Shown: positions 1 through 5,524, counted from the first letter of the stretch. The stretch is 7,653 nt of DNA from JBOFLO01 sp051657905 (GCA_051657905.1 JBOFLO010000044.1:1-7653), one strand, 5' to 3'. Notes: generated by a model from the sequence alone, not told the origin. Numbers and translations are program-made.

Positions 1-236
1 AAACCTCTTCTCAAATCATCTCCCCACTCCAATTCATGATAAGCAGATTTAATTGAGCCGGAAGTTACAATTTTATCCGCCCACAAAATATCCTCTTTCC
101 TAAGGCCATCCTTATGAACTTCCACTGCGCGCATTTGCACGTTCAATTCCGGATATCTGGCAAAAACTTTTTCCAAATAATGAATTTGTCTCTCTTCATT
201 ATTCAAACAAAGCAGATCTAAAACTAATAATTTCAT
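1..236 (-). CDS. Class I glutamine amidotransferase-like protein, N-terminal part
   Basis: The gene starts at ATG 236-234 and runs off the left edge, so only the first 78 residues are visible. It begins MKLLVLDLL, like the first strand of the class I amidotransferase fold. About 55 residues in, ADKIVTSGSIKSAY followed by ELEWGDDLR resembles the oxyanion-hole strand and turn of GMP-synthase-like amidotransferases (typically IISGSP-SVYDE-PW--DL). The catalytic Cys and His-Glu would lie outside the window, so activity cannot be judged. A Ser nucleophile there would instead point to an S51 peptidase such as cyanophycinase, which shares the fold. It begins 6 bp after the stop of the GCS2-like ligase on the same strand, so the two are very probably co-transcribed from the attenuated promoter near 1300. 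A role supplying ammonia to the ligases, or hydrolysing a product, is inference. Confidence 0.6.
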   Translation of the reverse strand, partial: MKLLVLDLLCLNNEERQIHYLEKVFARYPELNVQMRAVEVHKDGLRKEDILWADKIVTSGSIKSAYHELEWGDDLRRG

Positions 237-242
237 ATTAAA

Positions 243-1148
243 TTAAAAAAATTTTTCCATTTGCTGTCTATTTAATGCAACTATTCTAGTCATTTCCCCC
301 TCAGAATCAACTGCATCAAAAATTCGGCTTTCCGCCAACCAAACTGACCCACGTTTAATTTTCACTGTCGCCGCATGCTCATTTTTACAATCCGCTTCCT
401 CAAAATTTTCCACACCCGAATGTGCCGCCATCCATCTTTTCATCGCTTGCACATCAGTAAAATGTGGCGGAATTAAAATCTCCTTTTCCTCATACATCCC
501 TAATTTCTTGAATCCGCCCCCTTTCACAATCGGTATCAAAGAAAATAAATTTTCCATTCTAGTTTTGTTGCGGAAATCTCGCATTTGTTTATTCACCCCA
601 TTTAATCTTTCAAAATCCTTACTCATTAAATTATGAATTCTTCTAGCTCTCTCTAATTTTTCCTGATCTGTTTTTAGCTTAGCAAATGGTCGTGAATCAT
701 TAATTTGCAAGCCGGCAATTGAAGCACTGTACAATAAATTTCGCCCATCCGGCGTCCCCGACCATTTATCAAATAACTGTTTGGATCGTGATTCAGGATT
801 TATCGAAGCTGGCACTAAATCAAATTTATTTTGCATCACAGGCAAGAATTTCAAACTGCAATCAACCTCTGCCAAAATTTTATTTACAGCCGCTCTAATT
901 TCCAATATCTCATCCAAAGCAATTATTTCCCCCGGTTGCACATTCGATTTCACCTCCAGCATAACCGAAGTCTGTTCCATCGAAACTTGTTCAGCAATTC
1001 CAGGATTTCTTTGCCGCATTTGTCCCATCACCCATTCTGAAGCAGGCTGATCATCAATCAATTCTCGGGCCAAACCATTCTCCATTCCAACAATAAATCC
1101 CTCCATTTCAATTCCCACGCCGGTTTGTAATTGTTCGAAATTTTTCAT
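243..1148 (-). CDS. GCS2-type (glutamate-cysteine ligase-like) carboxylate-amine ligase
   Basis: The 301-residue protein matches the GCS2/YbdK layout. GVGIEMEGF (10-18) carries the paired metal-binding glutamates E14 and E16. MEQTSVMLEVKSN (57-69) corresponds to the next acidic strand (E58, E65). SIAGLQIND (143-151) sits where the family has GLH-HVG. LAESRIFDA (271-279) matches the C-terminal E-R--D segment that lines the active site. Family members use ATP to join a carboxylate to an amine, classically Glu plus Cys. Here the GLHxHV histidines are replaced (GLQIND), so the substrate is probably not the classical pair. At about 300 residues it is shorter than the usual ~370. No Shine-Dalgarno sequence precedes the ATG, and a terminator hairpin ends 17 nt upstream of it, giving conditional expression through a leader-peptide attenuator. 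Family call fairly sure; substrate unknown. Confidence 0.72.
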   Translation of the reverse strand: MKNFEQLQTGVGIEMEGFIVGMENGLARELIDDQPASEWVMGQMRQRNPGIAEQVSMEQTSVMLEVKSNVQPGEIIALDEILEIRAAVNKILAEVDCSLKFLPVMQNKFDLVPASINPESRSKQLFDKWSGTPDGRNLLYSASIAGLQINDSRPFAKLKTDQEKLERARRIHNLMSKDFERLNGVNKQMRDFRNKTRMENLFSLIPIVKGGGFKKLGMYEEKEILIPPHFTDVQAMKRWMAAHSGVENFEEADCKNEHAATVKIKRGSVWLAESRIFDAVDSEGEMTRIVALNRQQMEKFF

Positions 1149-1165
1149 AAAAATTTTTAAGTACT

Positions 1166-1192
1166 AAAAAACCCCTTCATTTGGAAGGGGTT
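1166..1192 (-). terminator. Attenuator terminator before the GCS2-like gene
   Basis: Read on the minus strand, AACCCCTTC (1192-1184) pairs perfectly with GAAGGGGTT (1178-1170) around a 5-nt loop, and six Ts (1171-1166) complete an intrinsic terminator. It lies 17 nt before the ATG at 1148 and downstream of a minus-strand promoter and mini-ORF, so it must be read through for the ligase to be expressed. There is no T run on the plus strand, so it acts in one direction only. Confidence 0.75.
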
Positions 1193-1226
1193 GTAGATCA
1201 AATTATTGAACAGCAATTACCCCTTC
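1184..1226 (-). promoter_or_regulatory. Antiterminator pairing of the minus-strand attenuator
   Basis: Segment A, GAAGGGGT (1226-1219), is perfectly complementary to ACCCCTTC (1191-1184), which is also the 5' arm of the terminator. A:B (8 bp) and B:C (9 bp) are therefore mutually exclusive. Segment A covers the last codons of the mini-ORF at 1279-1217 up to its stop. A ribosome finishing that ORF would mask A and allow termination; one stalled on codons 8-13 would leave A free and prevent it. The pairings are seen directly; the mechanism is inferred by analogy with amino-acid biosynthesis attenuators. Confidence 0.6.
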
Positions 1227-1279
1227 ACTTTAAAGAAGTTAAAACAGAAGCAACCAAAGTTTTGAGAAATTTTGTTCAT
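1217..1279 (-). CDS. Phe/Cys-rich attenuator leader peptide
   Basis: A 20-codon ORF runs from ATG (1279-1277) to TAA (1219-1217), encoding MNKISQNFGCFCFNFFKVKG. Residues 8-16 (FGCFCFNFF) hold five Phe and two Cys, resembling the control-codon runs of pheA and pheS leaders, although TTT codons are common in AT-rich DNA. The ORF starts about 15 nt after the predicted transcription start, a leader length similar to other genes here, and its end coincides exactly with the antiterminator segment. No Shine-Dalgarno sequence is visible. The likely role is translation-coupled sensing of Phe-tRNA and/or Cys-tRNA for the GCS2-like operon; the peptide itself probably has no function. Cys codons 10 and 12 are notable because the downstream family classically uses cysteine. 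Which amino acid counts cannot be decided from one sequence. Confidence 0.55.
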   Translation of the reverse strand: MNKISQNFGCFCFNFFKVKG

Positions 1280-1300
1280 ATTTATCACTTAAGCATCAGT

Positions 1301-1329
1301 AAAATAAATCATCATTTTCTCCAAGTCAA
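1301..1329 (-). promoter_or_regulatory. Promoter for the minus leader/GCS2-like operon
   Basis: On the minus strand, TTGACT (1329-1324, five of six to consensus) is followed after exactly 17 bp by TATTTT (1306-1301, four of six). The expected start of transcription is near 1294, about 15 nt before the mini-ORF ATG at 1279. Position and spacing fit well; the -10 is mediocre. Confidence 0.55.
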
Positions 1330-1363
1330 ACCCACGCGAATACTTCACTGCAACAAAACTTTC

Positions 1364-1375
1364 TTGGCAAGCCAA
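1364..1375. repeat. TTGGC-AA-GCCAA dyad between divergent promoters
   Basis: A perfect 5-bp inverted repeat with a 2-bp centre lies between the minus promoter (-35 at 1329-1324) and the candidate plus promoter (-35 at 1381-1386). This is where a shared operator would be expected. It is short and could be chance; no matching regulator is in the window. Confidence 0.3.
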
Positions 1376-1380
1376 CTGAT

Positions 1381-1407
1381 TTGAAAAATCTTCACTAAAA
1401 TTTTAAT
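1381..1407 (+). promoter_or_regulatory. Candidate promoter for the Ile leader/ATP-grasp gene
   Basis: TTGAAA (1381-1386) and TTTAAT (1402-1407) are the best -35/-10 pair upstream of the mini-ORF at 1432. The spacer is only 15 bp, shorter than ideal. A start near 1414 would give a leader of about 18 nt before the mini-ORF, like the other genes here. Weak on sequence, supported mainly by position. Confidence 0.35.
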
Positions 1408-1431
1408 CTCAAAACAGTTAAAAATAAAAAA

Positions 1432-1503
1432 ATGTTTCAAGCTAAATCTCTCCAAACAAATATTATTAATATCATTATTATCCCCTCCAGCGCAGAGAGG
1501 TAG
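1432..1503 (+). CDS. Ile-rich attenuator leader peptide
   Basis: A 23-codon ORF runs from ATG 1432-1434 to TAG 1501-1503. Residues 10-18 are NIINIIIIP: six Ile codons (1462-1467 and 1471-1482) in a seven-codon stretch, followed by Pro, strikingly like the end of the enterobacterial ilv leader peptide. Both ATT and ATC are used, so this is not a simple nucleotide repeat. The remaining codons (SSAER) are encoded by the antiterminator segment, and the stop follows it directly. No Shine-Dalgarno sequence is visible. The inferred job is to make transcription of the ATP-grasp gene depend on Ile-tRNA charging: slow ribosomes on the Ile codons allow read-through, fast ones cause termination. Among the small ORFs here this is the most convincing, because composition, position and RNA structure all agree. 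Confidence 0.72.
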   Translation: MFQAKSLQTNIINIIIIPSSAER

Positions 1504-1561
1504 TTTTTAGCTAGACTGAAATTACACTCCCCTCTGCGCTTAACGCCGGAGGGGATTTTTT
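1482..1561 (+). promoter_or_regulatory. Ile attenuator RNA: alternative hairpins
   Basis: Three pairings compete. AGCGCAGAG (1489-1497), the end of the mini-ORF, pairs perfectly with CTCTGCGCT (1532-1540), and GG 1499-1500 with CC 1530-1531 extends this around a bulged A: the antiterminator. TCCCCTC (1528-1534) pairs with GAGGGGA (1549-1555): the terminator. CCCCTCC (1482-1488), straddling the last Ile codon and the Pro codon, can pair with GGAGGGG (1548-1554) and would close the whole region into one long hairpin when no ribosome is present. A ribosome stalled on the Ile codons would block this outer stem and favour the antiterminator. Pairings are seen; the switching order is inferred. Confidence 0.68.
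1528..1561 (+). terminator. Attenuator terminator before the ATP-grasp gene
   Basis: TCCCCTC (1528-1534) pairs with GAGGGGA (1549-1555). A U-G pair and an inner GCG/CGC stem extend it with one bulged C, leaving a loop of about 5 nt. Six Ts follow (1556-1561). It lies 29 nt before the ATP-grasp ATG and after the Ile-rich mini-ORF, so it controls that gene; the only other plus-strand ORF it could end is the leader itself. Confidence 0.75.
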
Positions 1562-1590
1562 ATTAACAAAAAAAATTAATCACAAAAATC

Positions 1591-2874
1591 ATGCTTACAC
1601 TCAAACAAAAAACTTTAGGAGAACAAATATTACATGTTCCAAATATCGAAGATGAAGCCGGAATTCTCGGACTTCCCGGTATTGAAAAATATATGTTGCG
1701 CATGCTTTCATCACTCGACCCACAAGATTACGCCATCATGCCCGCCAATACAAAAAACGAAACGGAAGAAATGTTCGATCTCTATCGCGCTTACGGAATT
1801 CCTCATATCAGTTTGGAGAACATTCAATATTTAGATTACAGCGCAAAACAAACTCTTTCCCAAGCTATTCTAGAACAGCGTCATCAGTTAAAAAAATTCT
1901 TTCAAAAAACTCAGCTCGCTCAAGCAGTTTTCCATCCTTTCATTCACAGTTATGAGTCCGATCAGATGGCCGAACAATTTCAGGTCACTCCCACCTCCAC
2001 TGCCGCCAGTTCTGAAATAGTTAATAACAAATATATCAGTCAAAAAGCTTTGCATGAAAGAGGCGTTTCCACGCCACTCGGACAATTGGTTCATTCCCTT
2101 TCCGAAGCTCAAAAATTCGCCGAAAAATTACTCGCCAATGGCTACCCTGAATTTTCTTTTAAAATTATCCGCTCTGCTTCCGGCATGGGAGTTTTCAAAA
2201 TTACCGCCGAACAACTTCCCGAATATTTCCAAAAATATTCCGCCGAAGTAGAGGCAAATGGTGTACTACTCGATGGCTGGATTACGGCTTCTAAAAAAGC
2301 TTCTCCCAATATTCAATATTATGTCAGCGATACCCCCGCTGAAGATTCTTTCATCTCCTGTTCCGATCAAATTTTGGAAGATTTAGCCCACAAAGGAAAT
2401 ATTAATTCTCCGGAATTATTAACCAACAGTCCGAAATTATTAAGCGACTGCCAGGAAATTCGCAACTGGGTTCGACAGCAAAATTATCGCGGAATTATCG
2501 GTATAGATTTCTATATCACTGAAGAAACAGAACAAGGAATCCCCTATTACATGGAAACCAACGCCAGAATTAATGGCTCCACCCCCGGTGCTTTATTAGT
2601 AGATAAATTACATGGCAGCACCACCCAAACTCACTGGGGAGTTCAAAATAATATTTACGTTCCGGAAAACAGCACCCTCAGCGATTTTATGGGCAGCCTG
2701 GAAAAATCCAAATTAGCTTATCAACCCGATACACGTCTGGGAGTTCTACCAACTAATACCAGCGCCATGGCCACTCATAACAAAGCTATGGTTTTAGTTA
2801 TAGGCAAAACCCGCGAACATGTCCGTGAAATGCTCGATGAACTTTATAATTTCCAGGACAATAAGTTAACTTAA
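1591..2874 (+). CDS. ATP-grasp carboxylate-amine ligase
   Basis: The 427-residue protein has a poorly conserved N-terminal region (1-140) followed by an ATP-grasp fold. NNKYISQKALHERGVSTP (145-162) is the usual entry helix. FKIIRSASGMGVFKI (190-204) contains the ATP-binding lysine K191 and the glycine-rich loop. GIIGIDFYI (301-309) and METNARINGSTPG (321-333) give the metal ligands (probably D306, E322 and N324) and the late ATP-grasp signature. The C-terminal segment (383-420) resembles the extra domain of some peptide ligases. Such enzymes activate a carboxylate as an acyl phosphate and join it to an amine, often making dipeptides or short peptides. The start at 1591 lacks a Shine-Dalgarno sequence and follows an Ile-codon attenuator, hinting that Ile or its tRNA matters to the product (inference). 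It ends 5 bp from the convergent peptidase gene. Substrates are unknown. Confidence 0.8.
   Translation: MLTLKQKTLGEQILHVPNIEDEAGILGLPGIEKYMLRMLSSLDPQDYAIMPANTKNETEEMFDLYRAYGIPHISLENIQYLDYSAKQTLSQAILEQRHQLKKFFQKTQLAQAVFHPFIHSYESDQMAEQFQVTPTSTAASSEIVNNKYISQKALHERGVSTPLGQLVHSLSEAQKFAEKLLANGYPEFSFKIIRSASGMGVFKITAEQLPEYFQKYSAEVEANGVLLDGWITASKKASPNIQYYVSDTPAEDSFISCSDQILEDLAHKGNINSPELLTNSPKLLSDCQEIRNWVRQQNYRGIIGIDFYITEETEQGIPYYMETNARINGSTPGALLVDKLHGSTTQTHWGVQNNIYVPENSTLSDFMGSLEKSKLAYQPDTRLGVLPTNTSAMATHNKAMVLVIGKTREHVREMLDELYNFQDNKLT
2862..2873. repeat. 12-bp palindrome at the convergent gene ends
   Basis: TAAGTTAACTTA is a perfect palindrome across the last codons and stop of the ATP-grasp gene. 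It has no loop and no proper T tail, so it is not a good intrinsic terminator, and none is visible between the two convergent genes. Transcripts from each side probably run into the other gene. Confidence 0.3.
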
Positions 2875-2879
2875 AAATA

Positions 2880-3815
2880 TTATCTAAAAAGTTTTGCTTT
2901 GATTTTCTTCCCTTTGCGCACCCAACCTCGAATCAACCCCGGCGTTGTAAAATCAAAAGCAATTCTTCCCTGACTATCAATAATTATAAATCCACCATAG
3001 CCATTAATTTGCGCTTTAAAATATTTTCGCGCCTCCTTGGCCGCTTTTTTCGCCTTATAACCCTTAAAATAAATACTATCAGAAATATATTTAGCAAAAC
3101 TGGTACGAATAAAATCCTCCCCAATTCCCGTACATGAAACCCCACAAGTCAAATTATCAGCATAAGTCCCACAGCCAATCAAAGCCGAATCCCCAGTTCG
3201 TCCATATTTTTTATTTACCAATCCCCCCGTGGAAGTCGCCGCCGCCAAATTCCCATAAACATCAAAAGCCACCGCTCCCACCGTCCCCTTCTTGTCCACC
3301 TCCCCACCATGATCCAATCCCGCCCGCGCCTCCTTTTTAGCAACTTTTAATTGAGCAACTCTATTCTCAGTCACAAAGTATTCCGGCTTCGCCTTAGGCA
3401 ATTTCTCTTTACTGGCAAATTTCTCCGCCCCTTCACCTATCAGCAAAACATGCCCACTTTTCTCCATCACCCGCCGCGCCGCCGACACCGGATTTTTCAC
3501 GCTGCTCAGTCCCGCCACCGCCCCTGCCTGCAACCCCCGCCCATCCATAATCGAAGCATCCATTTCCACTTCCCCTTTCTCATTCAAAACCGAACCACGA
3601 CCGGCATTATAAAGCGGATCATTTTCCAAAAGCCGCACGCAATTTTCCACTACATCCACCGCTTGCCCACCCGCCGCCAACAATTCCTCCCCACTGGCTA
3701 CAATTTTCTTCAAACTCTCCAAAAACTCCTTTTGCTGCTCTTTAGAAAACTTGTCCACAGCCCCACATCCCCCATGAATAATCAGCGCATATTTGTATTT
3801 TTTCCTAAAAATCAT
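2880..3815 (-). CDS. Isoaspartyl peptidase / L-asparaginase (Ntn-hydrolase)
   Basis: This 311-residue protein is a clear plant-type asparaginase. ALIIHGGCGAV (10-20) is the family's N-terminal motif. DPLYNAGRGSVLN (66-78) and MDASIMDGRG (85-94) follow as expected. GTVGAVAFD (177-185) contains the cleavage site and the catalytic Thr178, freed by autoproteolysis between G177 and T178. TSTGG (194-198), GRTGDSALIG (205-214, with substrate-binding R206 and D209) and SCTGIGEDFIR (227-237) match the IaaA active site. It hydrolyses isoaspartyl dipeptides and Asn side-chain amides, in the cytoplasm since no signal peptide is seen. The second subunit would be about 134 residues. It faces the ATP-grasp gene tail to tail, so it may degrade or process an amide made by the neighbouring ligases, but housekeeping repair of isoaspartate is equally possible. 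An in-frame stop at 3842-3840 confines the start to this ATG. Confidence 0.9.
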   Translation of the reverse strand: MIFRKKYKYALIIHGGCGAVDKFSKEQQKEFLESLKKIVASGEELLAAGGQAVDVVENCVRLLENDPLYNAGRGSVLNEKGEVEMDASIMDGRGLQAGAVAGLSSVKNPVSAARRVMEKSGHVLLIGEGAEKFASKEKLPKAKPEYFVTENRVAQLKVAKKEARAGLDHGGEVDKKGTVGAVAFDVYGNLAAATSTGGLVNKKYGRTGDSALIGCGTYADNLTCGVSCTGIGEDFIRTSFAKYISDSIYFKGYKAKKAAKEARKYFKAQINGYGGFIIIDSQGRIAFDFTTPGLIRGWVRKGKKIKAKLFR

Positions 3816-3836
3816 TTTATTTTGTTTATTTTCGCT

Positions 3837-3842
3837 ATTTTA
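3837..3842 (-). promoter_or_regulatory. Possible -10 for the isoaspartyl peptidase gene
   Basis: TAAAAT on the minus strand (five of six to consensus) would place the start of transcription about 15 nt before the ATG at 3815. No convincing -35 lies at the right distance, so this is weak. Confidence 0.3.
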
Positions 3843-3895
3843 ATCCATTTTTCCCCTAATTTCTCCCCAATTTCATCAAATCCCCCAACTGATTC

Positions 3896-3924
3896 TTGAC
3901 AAATTTAAACAAAACTGGTCTAAT
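3896..3924 (+). promoter_or_regulatory. Strong sigma-70-type promoter of the 307-residue protein gene
   Basis: A consensus -35, TTGACA (3896-3901), is followed after exactly 17 bp by TCTAAT (3919-3924, five of six), with an extended -10 TGG just before it (3916-3918). Transcription should begin near 3931, about 15 nt before the ATG at 3946. This is the best full promoter in the window. Confidence 0.75.
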
Positions 3925-3945
3925 TAAATCTTATCAAAATTTGTC

Positions 3946-4869
3946 ATGAAAAAATCACTACTTCGTTCAACTAATTTGGATTCCCCGCGAGAAGTCCTGC
4001 GCACGCGTCTTTATGAGTTGGAAAAAATTCTTCAAAGTGATTTGGCTGATCGTTTTTGTCGGGATGCGTTAAATATGAAATCATCGGAGGTTCGTCAGCG
4101 TATTGCTGATCTATTATTGCCATTGGAAATTGGTAAAGATAAACATGTAGATAAACTGGTAGATGAGGATAAAATTGACGACTCTATCAACAGAAATTTA
4201 AGTTACGAAACTATTGCTGAAACTTCAAATTTAGCCGAAAGCTATGTTAAAAAAATTCAGTTACGTCCAGATTATCGTGAAGCTTTGAGTAGCTATCGTT
4301 TTGATAATCAAAATCTTTTAAAAGAATTTTTGCCGGGACTTGGCTTTCGCCGTCTTGACCATTTAATTCCTGAAGAAAGTGTCTATTTCGCTTCTTTGTT
4401 AAGTACTGAATTTTGGGACGATGTTCATCAAGATATTCCGGATTTAATCAGAGCAAATTTACGTCGAAAATTAGCTGAATTGTATTCAGGTGATCAGATA
4501 GTTTTACCTACGACTCCCGATCAAATGTTAAGTCTACCAGGTTTAGATCCGGTCATCTGTTCTGCACATCCTCTAAACACTCCTGGCATTCTTGCTGTTC
4601 CTTTTGCCGTTGACCCAAACTATCCAATTTGGACTACTGAATCAGCTATTCCTGAAGCAGGCCAACAAATAATTTCTTCCCGTTTCAAAGTTTCTTTAAA
4701 TAAAGGTTTTCCACTCTTTCTAAAAGACGCCAGCGCTTATTATGGCACAGAAAATCGTTTCACAGTTTACCGTGGTTTAGAGGCAAGTGATTTTGCCAGA
4801 TTATTCCAGGGCATACAAAAAGTATTAACTGATCAGGCTATCCCTTATAAAATTTTGAAAGCTAAATAA
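3946..4869 (+). CDS. Unrecognised 307-residue protein with possible helix-turn-helix
   Basis: I do not recognise this protein. It has no signal peptide or membrane segment, so it is probably cytoplasmic. Residues 15-80 are charged and probably helical. LSYETIAETSNLAESYVKKI (85-104) fits the spacing of a helix-turn-helix as in sigma region 4 or small regulators (IAxx-xxLxxxxVxxxI), but this is a pattern match only. The C-terminal half (185-300) is richer in Pro, Gly and aromatic residues and looks like a separate globular domain (IVLPTTPDQMLSLPG, FPLFLKDASAYYG). The coding strand uses more T and less C than the plus-strand ATP-grasp gene, suggesting a different history or expression class. It is a single-gene unit with a near-consensus promoter upstream and a terminator 15 nt after its stop. 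Function unknown; DNA binding is a weak guess. Confidence 0.75.
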   Translation: MKKSLLRSTNLDSPREVLRTRLYELEKILQSDLADRFCRDALNMKSSEVRQRIADLLLPLEIGKDKHVDKLVDEDKIDDSINRNLSYETIAETSNLAESYVKKIQLRPDYREALSSYRFDNQNLLKEFLPGLGFRRLDHLIPEESVYFASLLSTEFWDDVHQDIPDLIRANLRRKLAELYSGDQIVLPTTPDQMLSLPGLDPVICSAHPLNTPGILAVPFAVDPNYPIWTTESAIPEAGQQIISSRFKVSLNKGFPLFLKDASAYYGTENRFTVYRGLEASDFARLFQGIQKVLTDQAIPYKILKAK

Positions 4870-4883
4870 ATTATCAACAGACC

Positions 4884-4916
4884 AAAAAATCACCTTCATT
4901 AATAGGTGATTTTTTT
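4884..4916. terminator. Bidirectional intrinsic terminator
   Basis: ATCACCT (4889-4895) pairs with AGGTGAT (4904-4910) around an 8-nt loop, flanked by an A run on the left and a T run on the right. It therefore ends the plus-strand gene at 4869 and also works on the minus strand for the convergent gene, whose stop (4915-4917) lies within the tail. Confidence 0.85.
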
Positions 4917-5514
4917 ATTTCCCTCGACCATTTTTATCCGAATCCGGATCCAGCCCCGCCGCCTCTCTGCCCTCGGCAAAAATATCAGCCACGTCGGACG
5001 CTCTAAATCCATTTCCTGGGATTCGAACCGCCGGAAAAGCCGAATTAGAAGGACTTCTATATGATGGTGGTCTGACTGCTGGTTTTGGCCAATTATGATC
5101 AGTTTTTTTCGGATCAATCGTTGCATTAGCTTCCATCAAAATTTCACTGGTGATGGCTTTGATTGTGCTGGAACTTTTTTTCGAATCAAATTTATTCAAA
5201 TATTTTCTGGCATCTTCCCGAACTCTTTCATTATCATGATTACCCGCATAATAGGTAAAATAAGAATCATATTTCTCAGAATAATTCTTTAAAGTTGCAA
5301 TAATCTCTTCCGCCGATTCACCTTCATTCAAAAGTCTGGTCAAAAACATCGTCAAATTCGCTCTTTGAATTGGCACGCTAAAACAATCATTCATCGCTCT
5401 TAAACAGTCCTTTAAATGTGGATTGCTGACGTCGATTAAACTATCGCGTCCTTTTTCTTCCTCCTGATTTGAAGCCTCTAGCTCAGGCCAAGTTTTGAAT
5501 ATCTTCTCCGACAT
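4915..5514 (-). CDS. Unrecognised 199-residue cytoplasmic protein
   Basis: I do not recognise this protein. The first 30 residues are acidic and charged. Residues 31-130 look mainly helical and contain the only two Cys (C37, C44). A Pro/Ser/Arg-rich linker follows (about 140-170: PKPAVRPPSYRSPS), then a short tail (ASDVADIFAEGREAAGLDP) that could be a small docking helix. There is no signal peptide or membrane segment. The gene lies 85 bp downstream of the PP2C-like phosphatase on the same strand, with no terminator between them, so it could be co-transcribed and even be a phosphatase partner or substrate; the linker has several Ser residues. That is inference from position only. It also has its own possible -10 (5530-5525) very close to the ATG. 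The antisense 75-residue frame inside it is not credible as a gene. Confidence 0.65.
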   Translation of the reverse strand: MSEKIFKTWPELEASNQEEEKGRDSLIDVSNPHLKDCLRAMNDCFSVPIQRANLTMFLTRLLNEGESAEEIIATLKNYSEKYDSYFTYYAGNHDNERVREDARKYLNKFDSKKSSSTIKAITSEILMEANATIDPKKTDHNWPKPAVRPPSYRSPSNSAFPAVRIPGNGFRASDVADIFAEGREAAGLDPDSDKNGRGK

Positions 5515-5524
5515 ATAATTGATT

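Noticed and set aside
1181..1384. 67-residue plus-strand ORF in the ligase intergenic region
   Set aside because: It starts inside the loop of the minus-strand terminator hairpin, has no promoter, and overlaps the attenuator leader, which explains the region better.
1166..1590. T-box or metabolite riboswitch as an explanation for the terminators
   Set aside because: I see no T-box AGGGUGGNACCGCG element and no recognisable riboswitch core. The mini-ORFs with control codons ending in the competing arms account for the structures.
3351..3899. 182-residue plus-strand ORF antisense to the isoaspartyl peptidase gene
   Set aside because: It is His/Pro/Arg-rich low-quality sequence, a by-product of the other strand's codon use; the peptidase motifs on the minus strand are unambiguous.
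3816..3900. Open minus-strand frame without a start, ending in a TGA that overlaps the peptidase ATG
   Set aside because: It is under 30 codons, has no usable start codon and is bounded upstream by a stop; probably non-coding purine-rich leader sequence.
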